Shown here: positions 1-7,393 of the stretch, one piece after another
Numbering within the stretch: the stretch's first letter is position 1
Layout of the letters: every line of letters begins with the position of its first letter
Source: WLMZ01 sp037139095
GTDB taxonomy: Bacteria; Actinomycetota; Acidimicrobiia; Acidimicrobiales; Ilumatobacteraceae
Reading direction: 5' to 3'
DNA: 54,894 bases
NCBI GenBank assembly: GCA_037139095.1
Contig: JBAXHD010000015.1
Coordinates: 1-54,894, forward strand
Translations under genes and position numbers: made by a program
Notes under the pieces: generated by a model
Seen by the model: only the letters and a program-made list of their open reading frames with translations
What the model was told of the DNA's origin: nothing
Database searches by the model: none

Positions 1-912
1 GTCACGCCCGACACGTTTCAGATCGATACCGATGCCATCGAAGAGATGATCGGGCCTAACACGCGAGCGATCTTGGCGCCGAACCTCATTGGCAACGCGC
101 CCGACTGGGACGTCATTCGTGAGATCGCCAATCGCCACAATCTCTTCGTGATCGAAGACTCGTGCGATGCGCTGGGCCTTACGCTGCGCGGCACGCCCAC
201 GGGCAGTCGCGCCGACATCAGCCTCACGAGCTTCGCCCTGTCGCACATCATCACGGCTGCGGGCACCGGTGGCATGATCTGTTTCGACGACGACGACATG
301 GCCGACCGCGCGCTCATGTTGCGTCGTTGGGGCCGTCGTAGCGAGCTGCAATTGTTCGGCTCGAAGAAGGGTGTTGAGAAGCGCTTCTTTTCAACGATCG
401 ACGGCGACCTTGAGTACGACAACATGTTCATCTTCGATGAGATCGGCTGGAACTTTGAGCCCAGCGAACTGTCGGCAGCGTTCGGTTTGGTGCAACTCGA
501 CAAGCTGGGCGACAACCTCACCCGTCGTCAACGCAACTTCGAGATCATCTCATCGCACTTCGCAAAGTGGCCCGAGTTTTTCACGGCAGCTCGCCTGACT
601 CCACACGTCGAAACCGGCTGGCACATGTTCCCCATCCTCATTAACTCACCAGCTATTCGGCGCGCCGAGTTTCAGCAGTGGATGGAAGGCAGGGGAGTGG
701 ATACGCGCATGGTCTGGACTGGCAATGCTGCGCGTCAACCAGCGTTCAAGAACCATCCGTTCCGTCAGCCAGCGGGCGGCCTGCCAAACGCCGACCGGGT
801 GATGGAACACGGTTTGATTCTGCCCAACAATCACTCGCTCAATGACGACGATTGTCACTACATCGGTGAGTGCGTTGCAGATTTTCTCGTGAGCAAGGGG
901 TTGATTGCGTGA
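1..912 (+). CDS. DegT/DnrJ/EryC1/StrS-family sugar enzyme, RfbH/ColD-like (5' truncated)
   Basis: The frame is open from base 1, so the N-terminus lies outside the window; 303 codons are visible. The fold is recognisable from the EDSCDALG block (its Asp would contact the PLP ring nitrogen), the TSFALSHIITAAGTGG block and the C-terminal GWNFEPSELSAAFG block. Family members normally carry the Schiff-base lysine just before the glycine-rich turn; here a His (codon 244-246) sits there and no Lys is nearby. In this superfamily, His at this place is known from the PMP-dependent 3-dehydrases (RfbH/E1 and ColD), which deoxygenate nucleotide-linked 4-keto-hexoses. The likely role is therefore deoxysugar synthesis for surface polysaccharide. 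The downstream dehydrogenase overlaps by 4 bp and could act on the same sugar. An aminotransferase with an atypical lysine position is the alternative. Confidence 0.85.
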   Translation, partial: VTPDTFQIDTDAIEEMIGPNTRAILAPNLIGNAPDWDVIREIANRHNLFVIEDSCDALGLTLRGTPTGSRADISLTSFALSHIITAAGTGGMICFDDDDMADRALMLRRWGRRSELQLFGSKKGVEKRFFSTIDGDLEYDNMFIFDEIGWNFEPSELSAAFGLVQLDKLGDNLTRRQRNFEIISSHFAKWPEFFTAARLTPHVETGWHMFPILINSPAIRRAEFQQWMEGRGVDTRMVWTGNAARQPAFKNHPFRQPAGGLPNADRVMEHGLILPNNHSLNDDDCHYIGECVADFLVSKGLIA

Positions 913-1742
913 GCGCCGATCACAAACGTTTCGAAGGCCGACGAGTGCTGATCACCGGAGCCAGCCGCGGTATCGGCGCCGGCATCGCCGAGCGACTCGC
1001 AGCCGAAGGCGCGCTGGTTGCCATCACAGCGCGCGGCGCGGCGGGTGCGGCACAGCTGGGCGGCTCGCTCGAACAGACCGCGGCGCGAATGGCCGTCTAT
1101 GGCTGCCACGCAGTCATCGTTACTGCCGACTTGCTCGACGAAAACGATCGGGCGCGAATCGTGCCCGAAGCCGAGGCTGGCCTTGGCGGGCCAATCGAGA
1201 TTCTCATCAACAACGCTGCCGCCGCGATCTACAACCCGCTTGCCGAGTTCTCGCTGAAGCGTCGCCGGCTGATCTTCGAAGCCAACGTGCATGCTCCGCT
1301 CGACCTTGCCCAGGCGGTTATCCCCGCTATGCGCGCTGCGGGGCAGGGCTGGATTGTGAACGTGTCCAGCGCCACGGCGCGCCAGACCGAAGGTCCGCCG
1401 TTTATCACTGGCTCGCAAGGCGCCACGCTGAGCCTGTACGGCGCATCAAAGGCCGCGCTGAACCGCATGACCAACGGTCTCGCCGTAGAGCTGTACGGCA
1501 CCGGCATCCGCGTGAACACCGTCGAACCGCGTGCAGCGGTGCTCACCGAAGGAGCCGATGTTCTCGTTGGTGCCACCTTGCGTCCCGAGCAGATCGAGTC
1601 GATGGAAGAAATGGTCGAAGGCGTGCTCGCTTTGTGTGACTGCCCATCCGATTTCACTGGACGAGTCACGGTGAGCCTCGACCTCATTTCATCAATGGGA
1701 CTCGAAGTTCGTGGCCTCGATGGCGGCGCCTGGGATTGGTGA
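909..1742 (+). CDS. SDR-family NAD(P)-dependent oxidoreductase
   Basis: A 277-aa classical short-chain dehydrogenase. The start chosen is GTG at 909, which overlaps the preceding TGA as GTGA; an earlier in-frame start would run back into the upstream gene. The Rossmann glycine motif TGASRGIG is near residues 15-22, the NNA motif (INNAAA) near residue 100 and the catalytic YGASK near residue 177, preceded by VSSA carrying the catalytic Ser. The C-terminus is longer than in minimal SDRs. Tight coupling to the DegT-family gene suggests both act in one pathway, possibly on a keto-sugar, but the substrate cannot be read from the sequence. Confidence 0.92.
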   Translation: MSADHKRFEGRRVLITGASRGIGAGIAERLAAEGALVAITARGAAGAAQLGGSLEQTAARMAVYGCHAVIVTADLLDENDRARIVPEAEAGLGGPIEILINNAAAAIYNPLAEFSLKRRRLIFEANVHAPLDLAQAVIPAMRAAGQGWIVNVSSATARQTEGPPFITGSQGATLSLYGASKAALNRMTNGLAVELYGTGIRVNTVEPRAAVLTEGADVLVGATLRPEQIESMEEMVEGVLALCDCPSDFTGRVTVSLDLISSMGLEVRGLDGGAWDW

Positions 1743-1801
1743 ACGAACGTCGCGAAGCCCAGACATAATGGCGTAGTTCCTAGGACGAACGGAGGCTGGT
1801 C
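1743..1801 (+). promoter_or_regulatory. Candidate promoter and ribosome binding site for mtfA
   Basis: The gap holds CATAAT (1765-1770), a fair -10 match, and an ACGGAGG ribosome binding site a few bases before the GTG start at 1802. No clear -35 element is seen. Confidence 0.35.
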
Positions 1802-2575
1802 GTGCGGTTTGAGAGCAAACGTCAACGGCAATATCGTCAGGCCACCGAGCGCCCGTTTCCGGCCGAGTGGCGCCGTATCTTGGCAATGTCGTGGGCCGGA
1901 TGGCATTCGCTCACGCTCGACGAACGAAGCCGCCTTGAGCCAATGATCCAAGAGTTCGTGGCCAGCAAACGGTGGGAAGCGGCACAAGGCTTTCAGGTAG
2001 TCGAAGAGATGATTGTGCTCATCGCCGCGCAAGCGTGTCTGTTGGTGCTCGAGTTGCCTGCCGACTATTACCGCGGTGTCGGCTCGATCATCGTTCACCC
2101 AACCACGATGGTCATCGACGGCCCGCGGGTCACCGACAACTCCGGTGTGTTCCAAAGCGGCCCGCTCCCTATCCAAGGCCAGGCGCAATACGAAGGTCCC
2201 GTGGTTGTTGCGTGGGATGCGGTTCGTCGTGAAGCGCGTTATCCCGAGTACGGCAACAACGTTGTGTTCCATGAGTTCGCTCACAAACTCGACATGCTTG
2301 ATGGCACCGTCGACGGCATGCCGCCGCTGCCCGACTCTGCAAGCCGTAAACAGTGGATCGATGTCTGTACACGCGAATACGAAGCCCTCAAGGACGAGAC
2401 GTCGGGGCCGCTCATCCGGGAGTACGGGGCGGTAAACCCTGGCGAGTTCTTCGCCGTCGTATCCGAGATCTTCTTTTGTCGACCGGTAGAAATGCGGGCA
2501 GAAAAGCCCGAGCTCTATGCAGTGCTCGCTGGTTTCTATCGGCAGAACCCGGCCGTACGGGTTGCTGGCGAATGA
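1802..2575 (+). CDS. mtfA: MtfA-family zinc peptidase (M90)
   Basis: A 257-aa protein, close to the usual length of about 265 for MtfA. It has the zinc motif HEFAH (His157, Glu158, His161) and a downstream NPGEFFAVVSE block whose Glu215 is the probable third zinc ligand. Known MtfA binds the glucose-PTS repressor Mlc in enterobacteria and has aminopeptidase activity; in actinobacteria the partner is unknown. The GTG start at 1802 follows an ACGGAGG ribosome binding site. The stop codon overlaps the start of the following lipoprotein gene (ATGA), so the two are probably translated together. Confidence 0.92.
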   Translation: MRFESKRQRQYRQATERPFPAEWRRILAMSWAGWHSLTLDERSRLEPMIQEFVASKRWEAAQGFQVVEEMIVLIAAQACLLVLELPADYYRGVGSIIVHPTTMVIDGPRVTDNSGVFQSGPLPIQGQAQYEGPVVVAWDAVRREARYPEYGNNVVFHEFAHKLDMLDGTVDGMPPLPDSASRKQWIDVCTREYEALKDETSGPLIREYGAVNPGEFFAVVSEIFFCRPVEMRAEKPELYAVLAGFYRQNPAVRVAGE

Positions 2576-3024
2576 AGCGTTGGCTGAGTGCCCCGGTGTG
2601 TTTGGTCATCGCTGTGCTGTTCGCTGCGTGCTCAAGCCAGAGTGTTTCTGACGTTGGCACCACAACGTTGAGTGCGTCAGCTCCAACGCGCATTGAGCTA
2701 GGCATCTACTCGGGCCGGGCCGATCCGCAATGGCAGCTCACGGCCGAGCAGGCGCAAGCGCTTGATCAGCTGATTGCGTCGCTGCCCACGCAGAGCGGAG
2801 TGCCCGCCTCGGGTGGGCTCGGATATCACGGCTTCAGCATCGTTCGCTCCGACAGCACGCAGATTGCGTACCAAGGAACGGTTGCATCAAGTGACCCGAA
2901 GGCAGACACCTATCGAGTCGATGCCACGTTCAGTATCGAACGTTTTCTGCTCGACACCGGTCGCGGCGTGCTGAACGACGTTGAAATCGCTGAGGTCACG
3001 AAGGGCTTGCCCCCGCAGCACTAG
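2572..3024 (+). CDS. Putative small lipoprotein, unknown function
   Basis: A 150-aa protein with a basic N-terminus (MKRW), a hydrophobic stretch and a Cys after LFAA near residue 20, consistent with a somewhat atypical lipobox and signal peptidase II processing. The mature part is a small domain I do not recognise; it contains a TRIELGIYSGRADPQWQLT stretch and ends at PPQH. The ATG overlaps the stop of mtfA by ATGA, so it probably belongs to the same transcript. I infer a surface-anchored protein of unknown role. Confidence 0.75.
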   Translation: MKRWLSAPVCLVIAVLFAACSSQSVSDVGTTTLSASAPTRIELGIYSGRADPQWQLTAEQAQALDQLIASLPTQSGVPASGGLGYHGFSIVRSDSTQIAYQGTVASSDPKADTYRVDATFSIERFLLDTGRGVLNDVEIAEVTKGLPPQH

Positions 3025-3080
3025 TCGCCCGCAGGCCGGTCTGGCTACGGTTGGCTCATTCGGTGATTGGGGAGGAAGCA

Positions 3081-3851
3081 GTGAACAGGTTTGTAGATCG
3101 ACGGGTCATCGTTACTGGCGGCGGATCGGGCATTGGGCAGGGCACGGTGTTGCGGTTGCTCGATGAGGGCGGCATTGTGCACGCCGTCGACGTCAACGCC
3201 GAGGGCCTTGACGCAACTCGCGAAATGGCCGCTGCATCGAACACTGTCGATCGCCTGACCACTGGCGTGCTCGATATCTCGAACGAAGCAGCGGTCAATG
3301 CGGCTATCGCTGCGGTCGTCGAAAACCTTGGCGGGCTCGAGGTCTTGGTCAACGCAGCGGGCGTCATGCGCGCTGCTCACACGCACGAGTGCACGCTCGA
3401 CATGTGGAACCAGGTCATCAACATCAACCTCACGGGCACGTTCTTGATGACACGTGCTGCGTTGCCAGCGTTGCTGGCCTGCGGCCGTGGAGTCATCGTC
3501 AACTTCAGTTCCACCTCGGCGTCGTTTGCCCATCCGTATATGGCTGCCTACGCCGCCAGCAAGGGTGGCGTAGACGCTCTCACGCACACGCTCGCAGTCG
3601 AGTACAGCAAGCAGGGATTGCGCGCAGTTGCGGTCGCCCCGGGCGGCATTACCAGCGGCATCACCGAGTCGGTGCCAGGCATGATGCCTCGCAATGCCGA
3701 TTGGTCGCTGTTCACAAAGATGTCGCCAATCATCGGCAACGGCATGGGCTCACCGGCCGATGTCGCCGGTGTCATCGCGATGTTGGCGAGCGACGATGGT
3801 CGGTACATCACGGCTACGTCGGTGCGCATCGATGGCGGCGCCCACGGCTAA
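3081..3851 (+). CDS. SDR-family oxidoreductase
   Basis: A 256-aa classical short-chain dehydrogenase. I chose GTG at 3081 because GGGGAGG lies 5-11 bases upstream and the product then begins VNRFVDRRVIVTGGG, typical of the family; an in-frame TTG at 3051 has no such support. Motifs are TGGGSGIG (cofactor binding), VNAAG, the catalytic Ser in NFSST, YAASK (catalytic Tyr and Lys) and the terminal RIDGGAHG. A TACGGT hexamer at 3045-3050 could be its -10 box. The substrate is unknown. It converges with another SDR gene across a hairpin. Confidence 0.92.
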   Translation: MNRFVDRRVIVTGGGSGIGQGTVLRLLDEGGIVHAVDVNAEGLDATREMAAASNTVDRLTTGVLDISNEAAVNAAIAAVVENLGGLEVLVNAAGVMRAAHTHECTLDMWNQVININLTGTFLMTRAALPALLACGRGVIVNFSSTSASFAHPYMAAYAASKGGVDALTHTLAVEYSKQGLRAVAVAPGGITSGITESVPGMMPRNADWSLFTKMSPIIGNGMGSPADVAGVIAMLASDDGRYITATSVRIDGGAHG

Positions 3852-3870
3852 CGCCGCGACCCAGCCGTGG
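3842..3870. terminator. Hairpin between convergent SDR genes
   Basis: CCACGGCT (3842-3849) and AGCCGTGG (3863-3870) form a perfect 8-bp stem with a 13-nt loop. The stem begins in the end of the left gene and lies just before the stop of the right one. There is no T-run on either strand, so it is at best a bidirectional transcript-end hairpin of the high-GC kind. Confidence 0.45.
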
Positions 3871-3876
3871 CCCGGC

Positions 3877-4749
3877 TTAGGGCTCGAACGGCTTCTTCGC
3901 CAACATCACGTCGGCGCCAAGAAACGGCTCAAGGAATGGCGAGTAGTCGGGTCCGCGACGCAGACCCATGCCGCCATCTACGGCAATTGAAACGCCGGTG
4001 ATCCAACGTGCGTCGGGCCCGATGAGGAACCGAGCCAACGACGCCACATCTTCGGGCTGGCCCACATCGCCCATTGGGGTGTTGTCGGTGTAGCTGCGAT
4101 ACACATCGCTGTCGCGTGGAATCGCGTCCATCAGCTCGGTGGCGATGAAGCCTGGCCGAATTGAGTTGCAGCGAACGTTGACAGCGCCATATTCGTCGGC
4201 CGCGTTGCGCATCATCTGCTCGATAGCGGCCTTCGACACGGTGTAGGCGCCGAAGTGAGGGTGGGTCACGTACCCAGCGATCGATGACATACCGATGAAC
4301 GAACCGCCGCCAGCAGCGACCATGTGCGGCACGGTGTGCTTGAGGCTCAGCATGGTGCCCAACACATTGAGATGCAGGGTGCTGATGAACTGAGCGGTGT
4401 CTTGCAAGTGGTAGGGCCCGAGGCCAGAGGCGCCGCCGGCGTTGGCGATGCAACCGTTGAGCGCGCCGGTGGGTTGTAGTGCAACGGCGACGATGCGTTG
4501 CACGTCGTCTTCGTTGGTGACATCGCCGGCTACATAGTGAGCGCTGCCGCCATGACCTGAGGCCGCTGCTGCGGCAGAAACAACCGCAGCGGCAGAGGCG
4601 AGTGTGGCCTCGGTGCGACCGCAAATGGTGACGGCCGCGCCATCGGCCGCGAGGCGCTCGGCGCAGGCTCGGCCGATTCCGGTGCCTCCGCCAGTGATGA
4701 GGATGGAGTAGCCCTGCAGGCCGCCGCTGACTGTCGACTGATTGTTCAT
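3877..4749 (-). CDS. SDR-family oxidoreductase
   Basis: A 290-aa short-chain dehydrogenase. The start is the ATG at 4749, giving MNNQSTVSGGLQGYSILITG; the frame is open further upstream, but that part does not resemble SDR sequence. Motifs: TGGGTGIG, IANAGG, the MSSIAGY catalytic serine block, YTVSK and a terminal AVDGGMG. A TACCGT hexamer 8 nt before the ATG suggests near-leaderless expression. It is divergent from the cyclase-family hydrolase at 4842. The reaction is not determinable beyond NAD(P)-linked alcohol/ketone conversion. Confidence 0.92.
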   Translation of the reverse strand: MNNQSTVSGGLQGYSILITGGGTGIGRACAERLAADGAAVTICGRTEATLASAAAVVSAAAAASGHGGSAHYVAGDVTNEDDVQRIVAVALQPTGALNGCIANAGGASGLGPYHLQDTAQFISTLHLNVLGTMLSLKHTVPHMVAAGGGSFIGMSSIAGYVTHPHFGAYTVSKAAIEQMMRNAADEYGAVNVRCNSIRPGFIATELMDAIPRDSDVYRSYTDNTPMGDVGQPEDVASLARFLIGPDARWITGVSIAVDGGMGLRRGPDYSPFLEPFLGADVMLAKKPFEP

Positions 4750-4757
4750 AGAGACCG

Positions 4758-4763
4758 ACGGTA
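4758..4763 (-). promoter_or_regulatory. Candidate -10 box of the SDR gene starting at 4749
   Basis: TACCGT on the minus strand fits TANNNT and lies 8 nt upstream of the ATG, so transcription would start at or next to the start codon. There is no convincing -35. Confidence 0.4.
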
Positions 4764-4841
4764 GCTTCTGGCCCCGCCGACATGTGATACGAAACAAGTC
4801 GGTTGAGCAATCGACATCGATTCGACGCAAGGAGTACTGCC

Positions 4842-5744
4842 GTGGGGAATAACTGGGGACGCTGGGGCGACGACGATCAACGTGGCGCACTGAATCTCAT
4901 CACGCCCGAGGCTGTGAAGGCGGCGGCACAGCGTCGTGTCACGGGCAAGGTTTACTCGTTAGCTATCCAGCTCACTCGAGAGAGCGTGCCAGCAGTTCAC
5001 GATCGTCCGTCACCCGAGCGCTACACGCTCACCACGATGGCTGACATCGGTCGCGTGCCACCCTTCTTCGAAATTGGCGAAGGCGTTGGAGCGAACGAAG
5101 ACGTACTCACCATGCCCAGCCACATCGGCACGCACATGGATGCGCTCTCGCATGTCACCTCTGAAAGCACGCTCTACAACGGCTACCCGGCTGAGTCGTT
5201 TACGCCTCGCGGCGGTGCAGCCAAGTGCGGCATCGAGCACACCGGAAGTTTTGCTGGTCCAGCGAAACTGCTCGACGTCGCTGGCTATGTGGTCGCACAC
5301 ATGAACCCCGAGGGCTTGTCCCCGGGTCAGATCATCGACTCCGCCTTGCTCGAAGCATGCCGCGCCAGCCAAGGCACCCAGATCGATGCAGGCGACATCT
5401 TGTTGGTGCGCACCGGCTGGATCGAGCATCGCAACGCGGCCGTGGGTCCGGCGCAGAGTTGGATGCAGCCCGGCCTCGGCCTCGATGCGGTCTCGTTCAT
5501 TCGCGATCACGGCCTCAGCGCGGTGGGAACTGACAACTCGGCGGTCGAGTCGATCCCGTTCGACCAAAACCGTTTCTTGTGCGTGCATATCGAACTGCTG
5601 CAGCAACTTGGCGTCACCATGATTGAGCATCTGTGGTTGGCCGATCTCGCTGCCGACTCGTGTTACGACGTGTTGCTCGCAGTCGGAGCGCTATTGGTCA
5701 CCGGCGCTTCCGGCAGTCCGGTGAACCCCATCGCGATCGGCTAA
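4842..5744 (+). CDS. Cyclase-family metal-dependent hydrolase (kynurenine formamidase-like fold)
   Basis: A 300-aa protein. GTG at 4842 is chosen because AAGGAG sits 7-12 bases upstream; it begins VGNNWGRWGDDDQRGALN, the characteristic N-terminus of this family. The metal-binding signature HIGTHMDALSH (first His at residue 94) matches the HxGTHxDxxxH motif of PF04199, which includes kynurenine formamidase and isatin hydrolase. These enzymes hydrolyse amide or cyclic substrates with Mn or Zn. The particular substrate is unknown. It is divergent from an SDR gene and precedes a solute uptake operon, so a role in catabolism of an imported compound is possible but only inferred. Confidence 0.9.
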   Translation: MGNNWGRWGDDDQRGALNLITPEAVKAAAQRRVTGKVYSLAIQLTRESVPAVHDRPSPERYTLTTMADIGRVPPFFEIGEGVGANEDVLTMPSHIGTHMDALSHVTSESTLYNGYPAESFTPRGGAAKCGIEHTGSFAGPAKLLDVAGYVVAHMNPEGLSPGQIIDSALLEACRASQGTQIDAGDILLVRTGWIEHRNAAVGPAQSWMQPGLGLDAVSFIRDHGLSAVGTDNSAVESIPFDQNRFLCVHIELLQQLGVTMIEHLWLADLAADSCYDVLLAVGALLVTGASGSPVNPIAIG

Positions 5745-5798
5745 TTCATCTCCCGTCGTTGCTGGTTGTTCCAGTGTCCAATCGGTTTCATAGGCGGT

Positions 5799-5804
5799 GC
5801 TAAC
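5799..5804 (+). promoter_or_regulatory. Candidate -10 box of the first binding-protein gene
   Basis: TAACGT about 32 bases upstream of the ATG at 5837, with a GGGGGGA ribosome binding site between them. The -35 region is not convincing. Confidence 0.35.
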
Positions 5805-5836
5805 GTCCGCAGCACAACCAATCTCGGGGGGGATTC

Positions 5837-7276
5837 ATGATGCTTCGTCGTCGTCGTCAGGGCTATCGCTTGGTAGCCGTTCCATTGGTGCTTGCAATGC
5901 TCGTCACTGCGTGCGGCAAGAGTCGCGATGCCGCAGCGCCGGCCGGTTCGTCGCCCGAGTCATCGTCGTCGCAGCCCGCTACCGGCGGCAGCACGCCCGC
6001 AGCCGATGTCCCTATGTTTGGCGATGCGCCGTGGCCATGCAGCAAGGGCGATGGCGCCAACACCGACTCGGGTAACGAACCCGGAGTTACCAAGAACGCA
6101 ATCAGCATTGCCGGTGGCGACGACGCGGGTTATGTGGGCTCGCCAGGTCTGTCACATCAGCTCACCGATGCAATGCGCGCCTTGGTGAAGAAGTGCAACG
6201 AACTCGGTGGCATCAACGGTCGCCAAATCACCTTCAACTACTTCGACGCTGGCATCTTCAACGTTGTTGCTGCAATGCAGGGTGTGTGCGATCAGAAGGA
6301 CTTCTTCTTGGTCGGCGAGGGTTGGGCATTCGACTCGAACCAAGAAGAGGTACGACTCAAGTGCGGCATGCCGGCGGTGCCGACGTATTCGGTCAGCGGC
6401 GCATTCGCTCATGGCAAAGATGTCTTTGTTGGTGTGCCCAATCCGTCTGACGAAATGTCTGCTGGCTTCTTTGCTCAGATGGCCACGCTGTTCCCCGATG
6501 CGGTGAAGCACGTGGCCACACTGGTTGGCAACTTCTCGGCTACTCAGGAATCGGGCGACAAGGTCTTAGCCGTTGCGCCTCAGTACGGCTGGGGCTTCGC
6601 CGACGCCAAACTCGAGTACAACGCGGCCGGCGAAGCCGATTGGACTCCGTTTATCAAGCGAATCAAGGAGTCTGGCGCAACGATGCTTTATTGGTCCGGC
6701 ACCTGCTTGCCGCATCTGCAGTTGGTGGCCCAGGCCGCGAAAGCCAACGGGTTGAACATCCCAATCGTCACCGACGCCAACCATTACTCGGTCGAGTGCG
6801 CGGGAGCGAATACTGATGGTGCTCTCGACAACGTGTACGTGCGTCTCACGGGCATTCCGCTCGAAGAAGCCTCAACGAACAAAGCAACTCAGGACTACCT
6901 CGACTTGATGAAGACCTACGGAGGCGATGTCGCGCTGCTTGGCACACAAACAGCGTCGTCGTTCTTGTTGTGGGCAACGGCATCGCAGCAATGTGGTGCA
7001 GAGCTCACCCGTGCTTGTGTGCTCGCCAACCTCGCCAAGATCACCAAGTGGACCGGCCACGGCATTCATGCCGAAGATAACCCGGCTCAGAATCACCCGT
7101 CTTCGTGCAACATTGTGCTCAAGATCGAGGGCACTGGCTATAAGCGGGTGGCGCCTGCAACGCCGGGCACCTACGAGTGCAAGCCCGAGTGGATCGCCAA
7201 GGTCGAAGGCACTCGTGCGCTCGCCGCAGCACTGCTCGACAGCAATCGAATTTCGCAGCAGTTCGCCACGAAGTAA
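5837..7276 (+). CDS. LIV-type ABC transporter substrate-binding lipoprotein 1
   Basis: A 479-aa type-1 periplasmic binding protein. The signal is MMLRRRRQGYR, a hydrophobic core and LVTAC, with the lipidated Cys at residue 26, followed by a Ser/Ala/Pro-rich linker of about 35 residues. The binding domain starts near residue 60 (FGDAPWPC) and has the usual two-lobe pattern (LTDAMRALVKKCNELGGING and GDVALLGTQTA). The mature part has ten Cys residues, all matched in the paralogue downstream, far more than in classical LivJ. A GGGGGGA ribosome binding site precedes the ATG. The operon encodes the matching permease and ATPases. The ligand could be an amino acid, amide or aromatic acid; it cannot be assigned from sequence alone. 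Confidence 0.93.
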   Translation: MMLRRRRQGYRLVAVPLVLAMLVTACGKSRDAAAPAGSSPESSSSQPATGGSTPAADVPMFGDAPWPCSKGDGANTDSGNEPGVTKNAISIAGGDDAGYVGSPGLSHQLTDAMRALVKKCNELGGINGRQITFNYFDAGIFNVVAAMQGVCDQKDFFLVGEGWAFDSNQEEVRLKCGMPAVPTYSVSGAFAHGKDVFVGVPNPSDEMSAGFFAQMATLFPDAVKHVATLVGNFSATQESGDKVLAVAPQYGWGFADAKLEYNAAGEADWTPFIKRIKESGATMLYWSGTCLPHLQLVAQAAKANGLNIPIVTDANHYSVECAGANTDGALDNVYVRLTGIPLEEASTNKATQDYLDLMKTYGGDVALLGTQTASSFLLWATASQQCGAELTRACVLANLAKITKWTGHGIHAEDNPAQNHPSSCNIVLKIEGTGYKRVAPATPGTYECKPEWIAKVEGTRALAAALLDSNRISQQFATK

Positions 7277-7292
7277 GCCTCAAAAGTATTCG

Positions 7293-7319
7293 GACGAGGG
7301 CACGCGCCGTGCCCTCGTC
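7293..7319 (+). terminator. 12-bp hairpin between the two binding-protein genes
   Basis: GACGAGGGCACG, a 3-nt loop CGC and CGTGCCCTCGTC form a perfect 12-bp stem 16 nt after the stop codon. There is no T-run after it. It probably ends or stabilises the transcript of the first binding-protein gene and separates its level from the downstream genes. Confidence 0.6.
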
Positions 7320-7324
7320 TCAAC

Positions 7325-7343
7325 ATCTGACGCGTCGTCAGAT
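7325..7343. promoter_or_regulatory. Candidate operator: 19-bp palindrome over the -35 region
   Basis: ATCTGACG-CGT-CGTCAGAT is a perfect 8-bp inverted repeat with a 3-bp centre. Its CTGACG (7327-7332) lies 17 bp before the TATGGT at 7350, so a bound dimer would cover the -35 element. The geometry suits a TetR- or GntR-type repressor. No such regulator gene is in the window. Confidence 0.45.
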
Positions 7344-7349
7344 ACATGT

Positions 7350-7355
7350 TATGGT
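7350..7355 (+). promoter_or_regulatory. Candidate -10 box of the second binding-protein gene
   Basis: TATGGT with CTGACG 17 bp upstream as a possible -35. The expected start of transcription is near 7362, giving a leader of about 30 nt with GGGGGAG before the ATG at 7394. Confidence 0.4.
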
Positions 7356-7393
7356 GACCGAATCAGCTCGAAATCCTTAGGGGGAGATATTTG

